Positions 53,183-62,355 are shown, numbered from the stretch's first letter. The stretch: 64,000 bases of DNA from Phenylobacterium glaciei (GCF_016772415.1 NZ_JAGSGD010000001.1:2505501-2569500); one strand, 5' to 3'. The notes: generated by a model from the letters alone, not told the origin. Numbers and translations are program-made.

Positions 53183-54439
53183 TCAAGCCGCCGCGGGAAC
53201 CGCCGCCGGCGTATGGGCCACCCGCACGCCCAGGGCCAGGGCCATGAGCAGCAGGAACGACGCCAGATAGATGGCCAGACCCGGGGCATGCAGGGTGGCG
53301 TCGTGCCGGATCGACCAGGCGAAGATGGTGCCGAACATCAAGGGGCCCAGCACAGAGGCGATGCCCTGCAGGCTCTGGTTGGCGCCCTGGAGTTGACCCT
53401 GGTGCATGGGATCCACCCGGCGCGACATCAGCCCCTGTAGGCCCGGCTGCAGGAAGTTCAGCACCGCAAAAACAGGCGCCGAGGCGAGGTATAACCAGCC
53501 CGTTGGCGCAAAGCCGTAGAGGGCGAAGCCGATACAGCCGCCCGCCGCCCCCAGCAGCAGCGCTCCGCGCTCGCCGATCCTGGCCACCACAGGCCCCACC
53601 AAGAGGGTCTGGACCAACACCCCCAGCAGGCCGGTGGCCATCATGGTCAGGCCGATGATCCCCGGGGACCAGCCATAGCGGTAGCCGGAATAGAGCACGA
53701 AGATCGAGGGCAGCACGGTATGGGCCAGCTGGAACAGGAAACCGACCCCGGCCAGGCCCAGCAGGTCGCCGTGCGCCCGCAGGAAGGCCAGCGACCCCAG
53801 CGGATTGGCCCGCTTCCAGTCGAAGCGGGTGGTGCGCTTGTCCAGCGGCAGGGACTCCGGCAGCACGAAATAGCCGTAGAGCCAGTTGATCGCGGTCAGG
53901 CCGCCGGCCACCAGGAAGGGAAGCCGAAGATCGAAATCGGCCAGGAACCCGCCGAGCGCCGGCCCCACCAGGAAGCCGAAGGAGAAGGCCGAGCCCATCC
54001 AGCCGAAGGCCTTGGCGCGGTCCTGCGGCGCGGTGACATCGGCCACATAGGCGTTGGCGGTGGAGAAACTCGCCGCCGTCAGGCCGTTCAACACCCGGCC
54101 CACGAACAGCCAGGCCAGGTTGGGGGCGAAGGCCATGAACATGAAGTCCACGGCCAGGCCGAACAGCGAGATCAGCAGCACCGGCCGACGCCCGATCCGA
54201 TCGCTCAGCATCCCCAGGATCGGCCCGCAGAACAGCTGCATGAGCCCCCAGACGCAGCCGAACACCACGTTCCACTGGGCCGCCTCGGCGGTGTCCCCGC
54301 CGGTGAAACTCTTGATCAGGTTAGGCAGGACCGGGATCATGATCCCGAAGGAGATCGCGTTCATCACCGCGCAGGCGAAGACGAAGCCGAAGGCTGCCTT
54401 GCGGCCGGGGGCGGTCGGCGTCGGTGTTGCGTCGGTCAT
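53183..54439 (-). CDS. MFS drug-efflux-type transporter (TetA-like), first of three paralogues
   Basis: A 418-residue DHA1-type transporter. Motif A reads GMLSDRIGRRPVLLIS, and ANAYVADVTAPQDRAKAFGW follows helix 4. It is less like the other two than they are like each other. It begins 57 bases after the SRPBCC gene and lacks the mini-ORF leader found before its paralogues. It probably belongs to the VOC-VOC-ArsR-SRPBCC transcript. Confidence 0.92.
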   Translation of the reverse strand: MTDATPTPTAPGRKAAFGFVFACAVMNAISFGIMIPVLPNLIKSFTGGDTAEAAQWNVVFGCVWGLMQLFCGPILGMLSDRIGRRPVLLISLFGLAVDFMFMAFAPNLAWLFVGRVLNGLTAASFSTANAYVADVTAPQDRAKAFGWMGSAFSFGFLVGPALGGFLADFDLRLPFLVAGGLTAINWLYGYFVLPESLPLDKRTTRFDWKRANPLGSLAFLRAHGDLLGLAGVGFLFQLAHTVLPSIFVLYSGYRYGWSPGIIGLTMMATGLLGVLVQTLLVGPVVARIGERGALLLGAAGGCIGFALYGFAPTGWLYLASAPVFAVLNFLQPGLQGLMSRRVDPMHQGQLQGANQSLQGIASVLGPLMFGTIFAWSIRHDATLHAPGLAIYLASFLLLMALALGVRVAHTPAAVPAAA

Positions 54440-54496
54440 GATCTCAAGTCCCCCTGCAACGCATTTTGAAACAAAACCGGAACTCGCACAACCGTG

Positions 54497-54964
54497 TTAG
54501 GTCGCCGCATCCCGCAATCCGACAAGCTGCGTCTGCCAATATTCCGCCAGCCGCATCAGCAGGAAGGAGTCCGGGAAACCGTGCCGCGCCACGTTTTTCG
54601 CCGGAACCTGGGCGAAGCCGCGATGCTCGATGCTGACGCGGGTTTCGTCCCCCACGGCCTCGAACCGCACCTCCACTTCGGTCCTAAGTTCCGGCGGGAA
54701 GCTGGCCTGTCGCCATGAGAATTCCAGTCGATGAGGCGGCTCCCAGGCGGTGATCCTGCCGATCTCGAAGACCTTCCCATTGGCCAGGGTTTCGGTCAGC
54801 CGACCGCCCTCCCCGGCCTCGAAGGCCAGCACGCCGGGCGCCCGCGGCGTGGTCTGGAACAGCGGGCTCGGTTTCCACCACATCCCGATCTCGCCCACGA
54901 AGGCCTCGAAGGCGCGCCCGGGGCTCGCCTTGACCCGCAGGGCGACGAAAACCTTTGAGGTCAC
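54497..54964 (-). CDS. SRPBCC domain protein (AHSA1-like)
   Basis: A 155-residue START/AHSA1-like protein that forms a hydrophobic pocket. The opening VFVALRVKASPGRAFEAFV, then WEPPHRLEFSW and the closing helix FLMRLAEYWQTQL are typical. It overlaps the ArsR-type gene by four bases. ArsR-SRPBCC pairs are common in this class, where the SRPBCC protein may bind or modify the regulator's ligand. Exact function unknown. Confidence 0.9.
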   Translation of the reverse strand: MTSKVFVALRVKASPGRAFEAFVGEIGMWWKPSPLFQTTPRAPGVLAFEAGEGGRLTETLANGKVFEIGRITAWEPPHRLEFSWRQASFPPELRTEVEVRFEAVGDETRVSIEHRGFAQVPAKNVARHGFPDSFLLMRLAEYWQTQLVGLRDAAT

Positions 54965-55293
54965 GGCGCTTTCTCGACGTGGGCCTTGAAGGCCAGCAGC
55001 TGTTCACTCCACAGCCGCTCGCTCTCCTCCAGCCACTTCAGCAGGTGGACCATGGGTTCGGGCCTCAGGGCATAGATGCGCACCCGCGCATCGAAGGGCG
55101 GATGGGATTCCTCCACCAGGCCGCTCTCGCGCAGGGTACGCAGGTGGCGGCTCATGGCGGGCGCCGGCAGGCCGAGCTCGCGCGCCAGTTCGCCGGCCTG
55201 CCGCGGCCTCTGACTCAGCAGGTCCACCACCTGGCGGCGGTGCGGGTCGGCGAGCGCCGCCAGGGTCTGGTCGAGGTGGGCGAGTGCGGCCAA
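54961..55293 (-). CDS. ArsR-family helix-turn-helix regulator
   Basis: A 110-residue winged-helix regulator. The DNA-binding part is LADPHRRQVVDLLSQ through LGLPAPAMSRHLRTLRESGLVEE (about 13-58). No metal-binding cysteine cluster (ELCVCDL) is present, so it is probably not a metal sensor. It is located between a VOC gene (one base away) and the SRPBCC gene (four-base overlap) and is the likely controller of the efflux operon. Confidence 0.93.
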   Translation of the reverse strand: MAALAHLDQTLAALADPHRRQVVDLLSQRPRQAGELARELGLPAPAMSRHLRTLRESGLVEESHPPFDARVRIYALRPEPMVHLLKWLEESERLWSEQLLAFKAHVEKAP

Positions 55294-55294
55294 G

Positions 55295-55738
55295 TCAGAT
55301 CCAGCCCGTGATCTTCAGCCCCGTGGCGGCCTCGGCCTCCTCGCGAGTCACCACGGCGACGGTCTGGGCGACGTTCCAGATGTGCCCCTCGGGATCGCGG
55401 CAGCGATAGGTTCGGTCGCCGTAGAACTGGGTCTCCGGCTCGGCATAGATCTCCGCTCCGGCCGCCTTGGCGCGCGCGCAATGGGCGTCGATGTCGTCAT
55501 CGATCTGGAGGCTCACCGTCTGGGTGTTCTTGCCGCCGAGGGACTTGGGGCTCTTGTGATCCTCGCTCCATTCCGAGCCGATCATCACCATGCTGTCGCC
55601 GAAGCTGAGCTGGGAGTGGGCGACATTGCCGTCGGCGTCCTCCAGCAGCATGGTCAGCTCGAAGCCGAAGGCCTTCTGCAGCCAGGCCAGCGCCGCCCGG
55701 GGGTCCTGGTAGAACAGGGCCGAACTCATCTTCGCCAT
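55295..55738 (-). CDS. VOC family protein
   Basis: A 147-residue glyoxalase/bleomycin-resistance-fold protein. PRAALAWLQKAFGFE and FYGDRTYRCRDPEGHIWNVAQ are the family signature. AGGAGC precedes ATG 55738. It is a paralogue of the next gene upstream, 11 bases away. VOC proteins of this type either bind a compound or act on it; the substrate is unknown. Confidence 0.92.
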   Translation of the reverse strand: MAKMSSALFYQDPRAALAWLQKAFGFELTMLLEDADGNVAHSQLSFGDSMVMIGSEWSEDHKSPKSLGGKNTQTVSLQIDDDIDAHCARAKAAGAEIYAEPETQFYGDRTYRCRDPEGHIWNVAQTVAVVTREEAEAATGLKITGWI

Positions 55739-55749
55739 GGTCGTGCTCC

Positions 55750-56199
55750 TTACAGCGATGTGGTGATGTCGTGGCCGGTGGCCTGGGCCTGCTCGTCGGG
55801 GCTGAGCACGGTCACGGTCTGGCCGAAGGACCAGGGATGGTCCTCCAAATCCAGGCAGGTATAGACCCGGTCGCCATAGGGCTGGGTCTCGGGTTCGCGG
55901 CCGATCTTGGCGCCCGCCGCCCGCGCCTGTTCGCAATGGGCGTCGATCCCACCGCTAAGTTGCACGTGTATCGACTGGGTGGCGCGGCCGCCAAAGGCGA
56001 TGGGGGTCGTGGCCTTGTCGCGCGGCGGGCCGACGATCATCACGATCCCGCCCTCGATCATGGTCTCGGAGTGCATGACCCCGCCGTGGCCGTCGTCCAC
56101 CACGAGGGTGGTCTCGAAGCCGAAGGCCTTCTCCAGCCAAGCCAGGGCCGCGCGGGGCTCGCGATACCAGATCACCGGGCTGATGGCAGGGCGGGTCAT
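55750..56199 (-). CDS. VOC family protein
   Basis: A 149-residue VOC protein with PRAALAWLEKAFGFE and PYGDRVYTCLDLEDHPW, close to its downstream paralogue but with LEDHPW in place of PEGHIW. It is the first gene of the VOC-VOC-ArsR-SRPBCC-MFS run, and an AT-rich promoter-like region with a short palindrome lies before it. A good ribosome site (CCGGAGG) precedes the ATG. Confidence 0.92.
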   Translation of the reverse strand: MTRPAISPVIWYREPRAALAWLEKAFGFETTLVVDDGHGGVMHSETMIEGGIVMIVGPPRDKATTPIAFGGRATQSIHVQLSGGIDAHCEQARAAGAKIGREPETQPYGDRVYTCLDLEDHPWSFGQTVTVLSPDEQAQATGHDITTSL

Positions 56200-56231
56200 G
56201 ACGGCCTCCGGAACTAACTTCTCAATTCCAG

Positions 56232-56263
56232 AATATTTCTATATTTTTGCAACTATCTGTCAA
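56232..56263 (-). promoter_or_regulatory. Promoter/operator candidate for the VOC-ArsR-SRPBCC-MFS operon
   Basis: TTGACA on the minus strand (56263-56258) lies inside the end of the preceding gene. About 14-17 bases on is an AT-rich -10 region that contains the palindrome AATAT-AGAA-ATATT (56245-56232). It stands out from the GC-rich surroundings. An ArsR-type dimer could bind the palindrome. The exact -10 is uncertain. Confidence 0.5.
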
Positions 56264-57461
56264 GCGCCCGCCTGAGACCCGACAGCTTCCCGTCGCTGGG
56301 CTCGCCCTTGATCCCCAGCAGCCGCGCCACCAGCGGATAGACGTCGACATTGTCGGTGGTTCGCAGCTTCACCCCGCGCCGAATGCCGGGGCCGTTGGCC
56401 ACGAACACCGCGGCCATTTCCGGTGCGGCGGGATCGTAGCCGTGATTGCCGCCGCCGATCGGCCGCTTAGCCACCCAGTCTCGCGTGGTGATCTCCCAGC
56501 CGGTCTGGGCCAGGCAGAAGATCGGCGGGACCCGGCTGTGGTGGCCGTAGTGGAAGCGCGCGGGGAAATGCCCCTTGGCCCAGCAGGTCATGTGCGGGTG
56601 CGGCTTCAGCAGCGCCTTCTCGACTTCGGCCTCGCGGCCGGGCGCTGGGGTCATGGTCATGAAGGCGCCCATCCCCAGACGCTCGCCGGCGTTCGGCGGC
56701 AAGATGTCCTCCAGATAGACCGCGCGCTCAGGCGAGGTGGCCGCCATGCCGTGGTCGGCGGTGATCACCAGGTCGGCGGCCAGGCCCCGGGCCTGCAGAC
56801 CAGCCGTCAGCCGCCCGATCATGGCGTCAGTGTGGGTGACGGCGGCGTTCAGGGCCGCGGAGTCTGGACCGCCGCCATGGCCGGCTGTGTCGGTCTCGTC
56901 GAAATAGAGCGTCACCAGGGCCGGGCGCTCAGCCGCCGGCAGGTCCAGCCAGGCCAGGACCTGGTCGACCCGCGCCTCGGGGGCGAGCGTCTGGTCGAAG
57001 GGCCGCCAGTAGCTGGGCCGCACCCCCTGGATATCGGCCTCCGAGCCCGGCCAGAACATGGTCGCGGCTTTCAGCCCGGCCCGCTCGGCGCTGACCCAGA
57101 TCGGTGTGCCGTCGTTCCACCAGCGAGCATCGGTCACCGCGGCCTTGTCGGACATCTTGAAGACCACCCCGGGAATGGCCGGGTCGCGCATGTTGTTGTC
57201 GACGATCCCGTGATGGTCGGGCCGCAGGCCGGTCACCAGGGTGTAGTGGTTGGGGAAGGTCTTGGACGGGAAGGACGGCCGCACGGCGCCCCGCGCCCCC
57301 TCCGCGGCCAGCCGCGACAGGTTGGGTGTGATCCCGCGGTCCAGATAGTCTGCCCGGAAGCCATCCATGGAGATCAGGATAACCAGAGGCTTGTCGGCCG
57401 CGGCGGCGGGACCGGCGATCAGCCATAGGGCAGCGGCGAGGCAGGCGATTAGATGGCGCAT
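56253..57461 (-). CDS. Alkaline phosphatase superfamily nucleotide pyrophosphatase/phosphodiesterase
   Basis: A 402-residue exported enzyme with a signal peptide (about 1-21, AAAA-D). Metal-binding Asp33 is in LISMDGFRADYL, and the nucleophile Thr68 is in SFPSKTFPNHYTLVTG. DETDTAGHGGGP and ITADHGMA supply further metal ligands. The pattern matches ectonucleotide pyrophosphatase/phosphodiesterase proteins, which cleave nucleotides or phosphodiesters in the periplasm. It lies 46 bases after the M61-like gene on the same strand. Confidence 0.92.
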   Translation of the reverse strand: MRHLIACLAAALWLIAGPAAAADKPLVILISMDGFRADYLDRGITPNLSRLAAEGARGAVRPSFPSKTFPNHYTLVTGLRPDHHGIVDNNMRDPAIPGVVFKMSDKAAVTDARWWNDGTPIWVSAERAGLKAATMFWPGSEADIQGVRPSYWRPFDQTLAPEARVDQVLAWLDLPAAERPALVTLYFDETDTAGHGGGPDSAALNAAVTHTDAMIGRLTAGLQARGLAADLVITADHGMAATSPERAVYLEDILPPNAGERLGMGAFMTMTPAPGREAEVEKALLKPHPHMTCWAKGHFPARFHYGHHSRVPPIFCLAQTGWEITTRDWVAKRPIGGGNHGYDPAAPEMAAVFVANGPGIRRGVKLRTTDNVDVYPLVARLLGIKGEPSDGKLSGLRRALDR

Positions 57462-57507
57462 CCCGCCTCTCTAGCTGAGGTCGATGACAGCTCCGAAACG
57501 CAAACCG

Positions 57508-59211
57508 TCAGCGGCCCGCCAGATCAGCCACACAGGCCGCCCGCTGCTCGCCGCTGAGGCCGGGGACGACCGAAACCGCCTGCAGGTCGAAGGTGGTCTT
57601 GCCGGCCGGAAGGTACTTGATCAGGCTCGGGACGCCGTCGGGTCCGGCGACGCGGTAGCCGATCTCCACCCGACTGTCGCCCTCCTTGCCCCCTTCCCTG
57701 CTGAGCCGCTTCATCCCGTCCCGGAGGCCGGCGGCATAGGCCGGGCCCGCCGGATCGACGCCGCTGATGATGCCAGTCTGGCCGCTCTTGGCGCCGTCGA
57801 AACCGCGGTCGAAGACCGGCACGCTCTTGCGCGCCAGGGCCAGACAGGGCCCGAAAACCCCAGATTCAAGCCACACAGTCTCCCCGCCCGTCACATGGCG
57901 CGCCAGGTCGGCCTCGACGTCGATGCCGGGCGCCAGGGCGCGCAGCGTGCCGGGAAACAAGGCCGCGCCATACCCCTTGGCGCCCGCCCGTACCGCGTCC
58001 CGCTGCCGCCGCATCACGTCGTCCAGCGACAGCCGTCCGCCGCTGGCGGTGCGCACGGCCCGGTCCCAGGTCAGGGCCAGCAGCCGGCCCCGGTCATAGG
58101 GGGACTGCTGGGCGTCCTGATTGGTCCAGAACACCGCCATCACTTGGTCGGCGGTGAAGTTGCGCGCCGCCGAGCCGTCGTAGCGGGTCAGGACCTCATT
58201 GTAGCGGGCGGCATAGTCTTCCAGGGACCAGATCCCGGAGGCCAGCAGCACACGCGTGGCGTAGAAGTCGGTGAACCCCTCGCTGAACCAGTAATCCCGC
58301 GCCTCGTCCTCCAGCGGCAGGCCGCCCGTCTGGTTGGGGAGCCAGGTGTGCATGTACTCGTGGGCCAGGAAGTGGGGGTCCCTGGTCAGGTCCACATTGG
58401 TGGTGGACTCGATGGCGAAGGCGTCGCTCTTTCCCGTGCCGGTGGACGATGACCCGCCGCCTTTCGCCTCGCCCAGCGGCGTCACGGTGATCAGGAAGGG
58501 CTGGCCGCGATCGCGCCAAAGGGCGTTCTCGGCGGTCATGATCCTGGCGGCCATGTCGGTCACCGCCTGGGCGCTGGCTGGCCATTGGCCGATCACCGCC
58601 ACCCGAAGCGGCGCGCCGGCGACCTTGGCGTTGACCCGGGTCACCTGCGTCCCGCCCACCACCACGCTGTCGATGATCTCGGACACCTTTCCTGTTCGGC
58701 CGGCCAGGTGGTCGAGGTCGGAGACCAGGGTCCAGCCCTTGGGCCTTGCGCCCCAGGCGAAGGTGGCCGGGTCGCCCTGACGGCCCGCCGGCGCGGCGAA
58801 CAGGCCTTCGCCATGGGCCATGAACCAGGCCGGGCGAACGACGGGCTCGCCCTTGGCGTGGTCGCGGCCGGGATCGGTCTCGCCGGTGATCGCGAGCCGG
58901 TAGCGCACGGTGATCGCCGCCCGCGACCCGTGCCGCAGGAGGCGAACCGCCTCGCCGCCCGGATCGAGTCGCGCCCCGTCCACCGTCAGATGGTCCACCA
59001 GGCGCCAGAGCTTCTCACCCTCGGCCCACGAACTGGGCAGCTCCAGGTCGGTGACGCCATCGGCGTCGCCGACGAACCGCATCTCGACGGCCAGGGCGCT
59101 AAGCGCCCCGCGCTCCACGACCGGCGTCAGCCGATAGGCCACAGGCGCCTGCCCGGCGAACGCCCCGCTGGCCACGAACACCATCGCGGCGACCAAACCC
59201 CAAATCCGCAT
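57508..59211 (-). CDS. Exported M61-like metallopeptidase
   Basis: A 567-residue exported protein with a signal peptide (cleaved near AFAG-Q). The gluzincin site is HEYMHTW (His284, Glu285, His288), with the third ligand in FSEGFTDFYA (Glu311). The N-terminal beta domain and HEYMHTWLPN fit the M61 glycyl-aminopeptidase group; a weak PDZ-like segment (GIISGVDPAGPAYAAGLRDGM, about 480-500) follows. A Ser/Gly/Thr loop at about 250-261 precedes the active site. Confidence 0.85.
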   Translation of the reverse strand: MRIWGLVAAMVFVASGAFAGQAPVAYRLTPVVERGALSALAVEMRFVGDADGVTDLELPSSWAEGEKLWRLVDHLTVDGARLDPGGEAVRLLRHGSRAAITVRYRLAITGETDPGRDHAKGEPVVRPAWFMAHGEGLFAAPAGRQGDPATFAWGARPKGWTLVSDLDHLAGRTGKVSEIIDSVVVGGTQVTRVNAKVAGAPLRVAVIGQWPASAQAVTDMAARIMTAENALWRDRGQPFLITVTPLGEAKGGGSSSTGTGKSDAFAIESTTNVDLTRDPHFLAHEYMHTWLPNQTGGLPLEDEARDYWFSEGFTDFYATRVLLASGIWSLEDYAARYNEVLTRYDGSAARNFTADQVMAVFWTNQDAQQSPYDRGRLLALTWDRAVRTASGGRLSLDDVMRRQRDAVRAGAKGYGAALFPGTLRALAPGIDVEADLARHVTGGETVWLESGVFGPCLALARKSVPVFDRGFDGAKSGQTGIISGVDPAGPAYAAGLRDGMKRLSREGGKEGDSRVEIGYRVAGPDGVPSLIKYLPAGKTTFDLQAVSVVPGLSGEQRAACVADLAGR

Positions 59212-59255
59212 GCATCCTCCTGTGATCCAGCAAGCTTAGCCGCGAGAGCTGGAGG

Positions 59256-59296
59256 GGAAAAACGCAAAAACCCCGAACATCGCTGTCCGGGGTTTC
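59256..59296 (-). terminator. Rho-independent terminator after rplQ
   Basis: AAACCCCG (59268-59275) pairs with CGGGGTTT (59288-59295). On the minus strand it is followed by TTTTTGCGTTTTT. It lies 24 bases past the rplQ stop and marks the end of the ribosomal transcript. Confidence 0.9.
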
Positions 59297-59318
59297 TGAA
59301 CTTGGTATCGAGCTAGGC

Positions 59319-59735
59319 TCAATCCTCGGTGAAGGAAGCTTCCTGCACCGGGCCGGAGTCCTTGCCCTTTTCGGACGGATCGCGGTCGACGAACTCGATC
59401 ACGGCCAGGGCCGCGTTGTCGCCGTAGCGGAAGCCGGCCTTCAGGACGCGGATATAGCCACCATTACGGGCCTTGTAGCGCGGACCGATGACGGCGAAGA
59501 GCTTGCCGACCTGTTCGACGTCGCGGACCTTGCTGATGGCCTGACGACGGGCGTGCAGGTCGCCGCGTTTGGCGAGCGTCACCAACTTCTCGACCACGGG
59601 ACGGAGTTCCTTAGCCTTGGGCAGGGTGGTCACGATCTGCTCGTGCTTGATCAGGCTCGCCGCCATATTGGCGAACATGGCGGTACGGTGGGCGGAAGTC
59701 CGACCCAGTTTGCGGTGGGCGTTACCGTGGCGCAT
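59319..59735 (-). CDS. rplQ: 50S ribosomal protein L17
   Basis: A 138-residue L17. [24 protein letters not shown] and the closing [16 protein letters not shown] are conserved. It has a short acidic C-terminal tail ([11 protein letters not shown]... region) that is common in alphaproteobacteria. It is the last gene of the alpha operon, 209 bases after rpoA. That gap is unusually long but shows no gene. Confidence 0.97.
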   Translation of the reverse strand: MRHGNAHRKLGRTSAHRTAMFANMAASLIKHEQIVTTLPKAKELRPVVEKLVTLAKRGDLHARRQAISKVRDVEQVGKLFAVIGPRYKARNGGYIRVLKAGFRYGDNAALAVIEFVDRDPSEKGKDSGPVQEASFTED

Positions 59736-59944
59736 CTCATATCTCCTGGACCGTCTGGTCCGCTGGGCGCTCCCGGTGTCCGGAAGGCCGCCCTACCTGA
59801 TCAAGTCCCAGCCTGCTCCCGCCTGGGTCAACACGAAGCGCTGGAGCCCTCCACCGCTGTTGCGGCTTCACCAGGCCCGGCCGCTTGCAGCGGCCCGAAG
59901 TCAGCGCGATGAGCGGCGGGCGAAAGCCAGCCGCTCAAATCTTC

Positions 59945-60961
59945 CTACATCTGGTCTTCGAACTTCTTGGCCAGCTCTTCGATGTTTTCCGGCGGCCAGT
60001 TGGGCACGTCCATGCCGAGATGCAGGTTCATGCCCGCGAGCACTTCCTTGATCTCGTTCAGCGACTTGCGCCCGAAGTTCGGGGTGCGGAGCATTTCCGC
60101 TTCCGTCTTCTGGATCAGGTCGCCGATGTAGACGATGTTGTCGTTCTTCAGGCAGTTGGCCGAACGGACCGAGAGCTCGAGCTCGTCGACCTTCTTCAGC
60201 AGCGCCGGGTTGAACGGCAGTTCCGGCTTGGCCTCGCCTTCGACCTTCTTCTTCGGCTCTTCGAAGGTGATGAAGATCTGCAGCTGGTCTTGCAGGATGC
60301 GGGCGGCATAGGCCACCGCATCCACGGGCGAGATGGCGCCGTTGGTTTCGACTTCCATGATCAGCTTGTCGTAGTCGAGGCTCTGACCCTGACGGGTCGG
60401 CTCGACGCGATAGGCGACGCGCTTGACCGGGGAGTAGAGGCTGTCCACGGCGATCAGACCGATGGGGGCGTCTTCCGGACGGTTATGTTCGGCCGGGACG
60501 TAACCCTTGCCGTTCTGAACGGTGAACTCCATCCGCACCTGGGCGCCGTCGTCCAGGGTGCACAGGATGTGGTCGGGGTTCAGGATCTCGATGTCCGAGC
60601 CGGCGTCGATCTGGCCGGCGGTCACCGTGCCGGGGCCGGTGGCGCGCAGGGTCATGCGCTTGGGGCCCTCGGCGTGCATGCGCAGGGCCAGTTGCTTGAT
60701 GTTCAGCACGATGTCGACCACGTCTTCCCGCACGCCTTCCAGCGAGGAGAATTCATGCACGACGCCGTCGATCTGCACGGCCGTCACAGCGGCGCCTTGT
60801 AGCGAGGATAGAAGAACGCGGCGCAGGCTGTTGCCCAGGGTCACGCCAAAGCCGCGTTCGAGAGGTTCGGCCACCAGACGCGCCTTGCGGTTCGCGTCGG
60901 CGCCGGTCTCGATCAGCGGCTTCTCGGGACGGATGAGCTCGTTCCAGTTTCTTTCGATCAC
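59945..60961 (-). CDS. rpoA: RNA polymerase subunit alpha
   Basis: A 338-residue alpha subunit. The N-terminal dimerisation domain (about 1-240) has the [23 protein letters not shown] signature, and the C-terminal domain (from about 255) has [22 protein letters not shown] and the helix-hairpin-helix that binds UP elements and activators. Full length. It sits between rpsK and rplQ in the standard order. Confidence 0.98.
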   Translation of the reverse strand: MIERNWNELIRPEKPLIETGADANRKARLVAEPLERGFGVTLGNSLRRVLLSSLQGAAVTAVQIDGVVHEFSSLEGVREDVVDIVLNIKQLALRMHAEGPKRMTLRATGPGTVTAGQIDAGSDIEILNPDHILCTLDDGAQVRMEFTVQNGKGYVPAEHNRPEDAPIGLIAVDSLYSPVKRVAYRVEPTRQGQSLDYDKLIMEVETNGAISPVDAVAYAARILQDQLQIFITFEEPKKKVEGEAKPELPFNPALLKKVDELELSVRSANCLKNDNIVYIGDLIQKTEAEMLRTPNFGRKSLNEIKEVLAGMNLHLGMDVPNWPPENIEELAKKFEDQM

Positions 60962-61040
60962 GGATAGGTGTCCCTCGAACGCAGGATCGCCGGACGCGGC
61001 TTACGCGGTCCGGCGAAGGGGGATAGCAGTACTTCGGTAC

Positions 61041-61430
61041 TCAGACGCGCCGACGCTTGGGCGGCCGGCAACCGTTATGCGGAATCGGGGTCACGTCGCG
61101 GATGGTCGTGATGGTCATACCCACCGACTGCAAAGCGCGAAGCGCCGATTCCCGGCCGGAGCCCGGACCGGAAACGTTCACTTCAAGGGTCTTCACACCG
61201 TGTTCGGCGGCCTTCTTGCCCGCGTCCTCGGCGGCCATCTGGGCCGCATAGGGAGTGGACTTCCGGGACCCCTTGAACCCCATCGTGCCGGCGGAGGACC
61301 AGGAGATGGTGTTCCCCTGGGCGTCGGTGATGGTGATCATGGTGTTGTTGAACGAGGCGTTCACGTGCGCCACGCCCGAGGTGATGTTCTTACGTTCGCG
61401 ACGTTTGACGCGCGCCGGTTCCTTGGCCAT
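61041..61430 (-). CDS. rpsK: 30S ribosomal protein S11
   Basis: A 129-residue S11. [47 protein letters not shown] and the central [12 protein letters not shown] are hallmark segments; the short basic N-terminus is normal. It follows rpsM by 12 bases and precedes rpoA by 79. Confidence 0.98.
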   Translation of the reverse strand: MAKEPARVKRRERKNITSGVAHVNASFNNTMITITDAQGNTISWSSAGTMGFKGSRKSTPYAAQMAAEDAGKKAAEHGVKTLEVNVSGPGSGRESALRALQSVGMTITTIRDVTPIPHNGCRPPKRRRV

Positions 61431-61442
61431 CGACTAGCTTTC

Positions 61443-61811
61443 TTACTTCTTCTTGCCGGCGATCGGCTTGGCCGGGCCCTTGCGGGTCCGAGCGTTCGTG
61501 TGGGTGCGCTGGCCGCGGACCGGCAGGCCCTTACGGTGACGCAGGCCGCGATAGCAGGCCAGGTCCATCAGACGCTTGATGTTGACCGCCGTCTCGCGAC
61601 GCAGGTCGCCTTCCACCGTGTAATCACGGTCGATGGCTTCACGGATCTGCAGCACCTCGGCGTCCGTCAGCTGGTTGACGCGACGAGCGTCTTCGATGCC
61701 AACCTTCTGGACGATCTCGGCGGCTTTCGCCTGGCCGATGCCGTGGATGTACTGAAGCGCGATAACGACGCGCTTGTTAGTCGGGATGTTTACGCCGGCG
61801 ATGCGGGCCAC
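61443..61811 (-). CDS. rpsM: 30S ribosomal protein S13
   Basis: A 122-residue S13 of the small-subunit head. [19 protein letters not shown] begins the protein from a GTG at 61811, about ten bases after AGGAGA; the open frame above it is not S13. The HH motif region [10 protein letters not shown] and the C-terminal [17 protein letters not shown] are conserved. It starts its own transcript from the promoter at 61908-61935. Confidence 0.97.
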   Translation of the reverse strand: MARIAGVNIPTNKRVVIALQYIHGIGQAKAAEIVQKVGIEDARRVNQLTDAEVLQIREAIDRDYTVEGDLRRETAVNIKRLMDLACYRGLRHRKGLPVRGQRTHTNARTRKGPAKPIAGKKK

Positions 61812-61907
61812 TTGGGGTATTCTCCTGGTCACGCAGAGCAGCGCGAACAACGCCCCGACCCAATATGGGATACGGCACGTCCCTCGCGCGTTTCGCGGAA
61901 GCGGCCC

Positions 61908-61935
61908 GTTATAGGGATCGTTGCGTTTCCGTCAA
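61908..61935 (-). promoter_or_regulatory. Sigma-70-type promoter for rpsM-rpsK-rpoA-rplQ
   Basis: TTGACG (61935-61930) and TATAAC (61913-61908) on the minus strand, 16 bases apart, each differ by one base from the consensus. The -10 also fits the Caulobacter housekeeping pattern (GCTANAWC-like CCTATAAC). The transcript would start near 61901 and carry a leader of about 90 bases before rpsM. Confidence 0.75.
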
Positions 61936-62184
61936 TGCCGGAAGCGCGGGAAAATGGCCTTCTTTCGGGTCTTGTTCGCCAGCCAAGCCCTCCCCCAAGG
62001 CCCATATGGGGGAATGGCGCGATCATCACGCGATTTTCGGGTCGAAAACAAGTCGCCCGGCGGCGATCAGATGGCCAGGGGCGCGTTTCGAATCGATTCT
62101 GCCGGAGATTCGGGGAGATTCACGCAGCAACCGTCCCCTTTGCGGAGAAGGTAGCCTGTCAGATGAGCGAGCGAACCCACATCC

Positions 62185-62226
62185 GTGATCGTTATGGCCG
62201 GGCTGGTCCCGGCCACCCATGATCAC
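62185..62226. repeat. Palindromic element A between adk and rpsM
   Basis: Outer arms GTGATC (62185-62190) and GATCAC (62221-62226); inner arms TGGCCGGG (62195-62202) and CCCGGCCA (62208-62215), all perfect. It resembles dispersed GTGATC-type intergenic palindromes of alphaproteobacteria. Confidence 0.7.
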
Positions 62227-62288
62227 CGAGGCGCAGCAAGCACCCTGGGCGCCGCCGAGCGACCTATGGCCAGGCGGTGATCATGGGC

Positions 62289-62307
62289 CCCCGGGACAAG
62301 CCCGGGG
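62289..62307. repeat. Palindromic element B between adk and rpsM
   Basis: CCCCGGG (62289-62295) pairs with CCCGGGG (62301-62307) around ACAAG, flanked by GTGATCATGGG on one side and GATGACGATGAT on the other. This is the common GGGATGAC/GTGATCATGG repeat type of these genomes. Confidence 0.65.
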
Positions 62308-62355
62308 ATGACGATGATTGTATGGATGGACGACCGACCCTGCTCCGCAGGGCCA

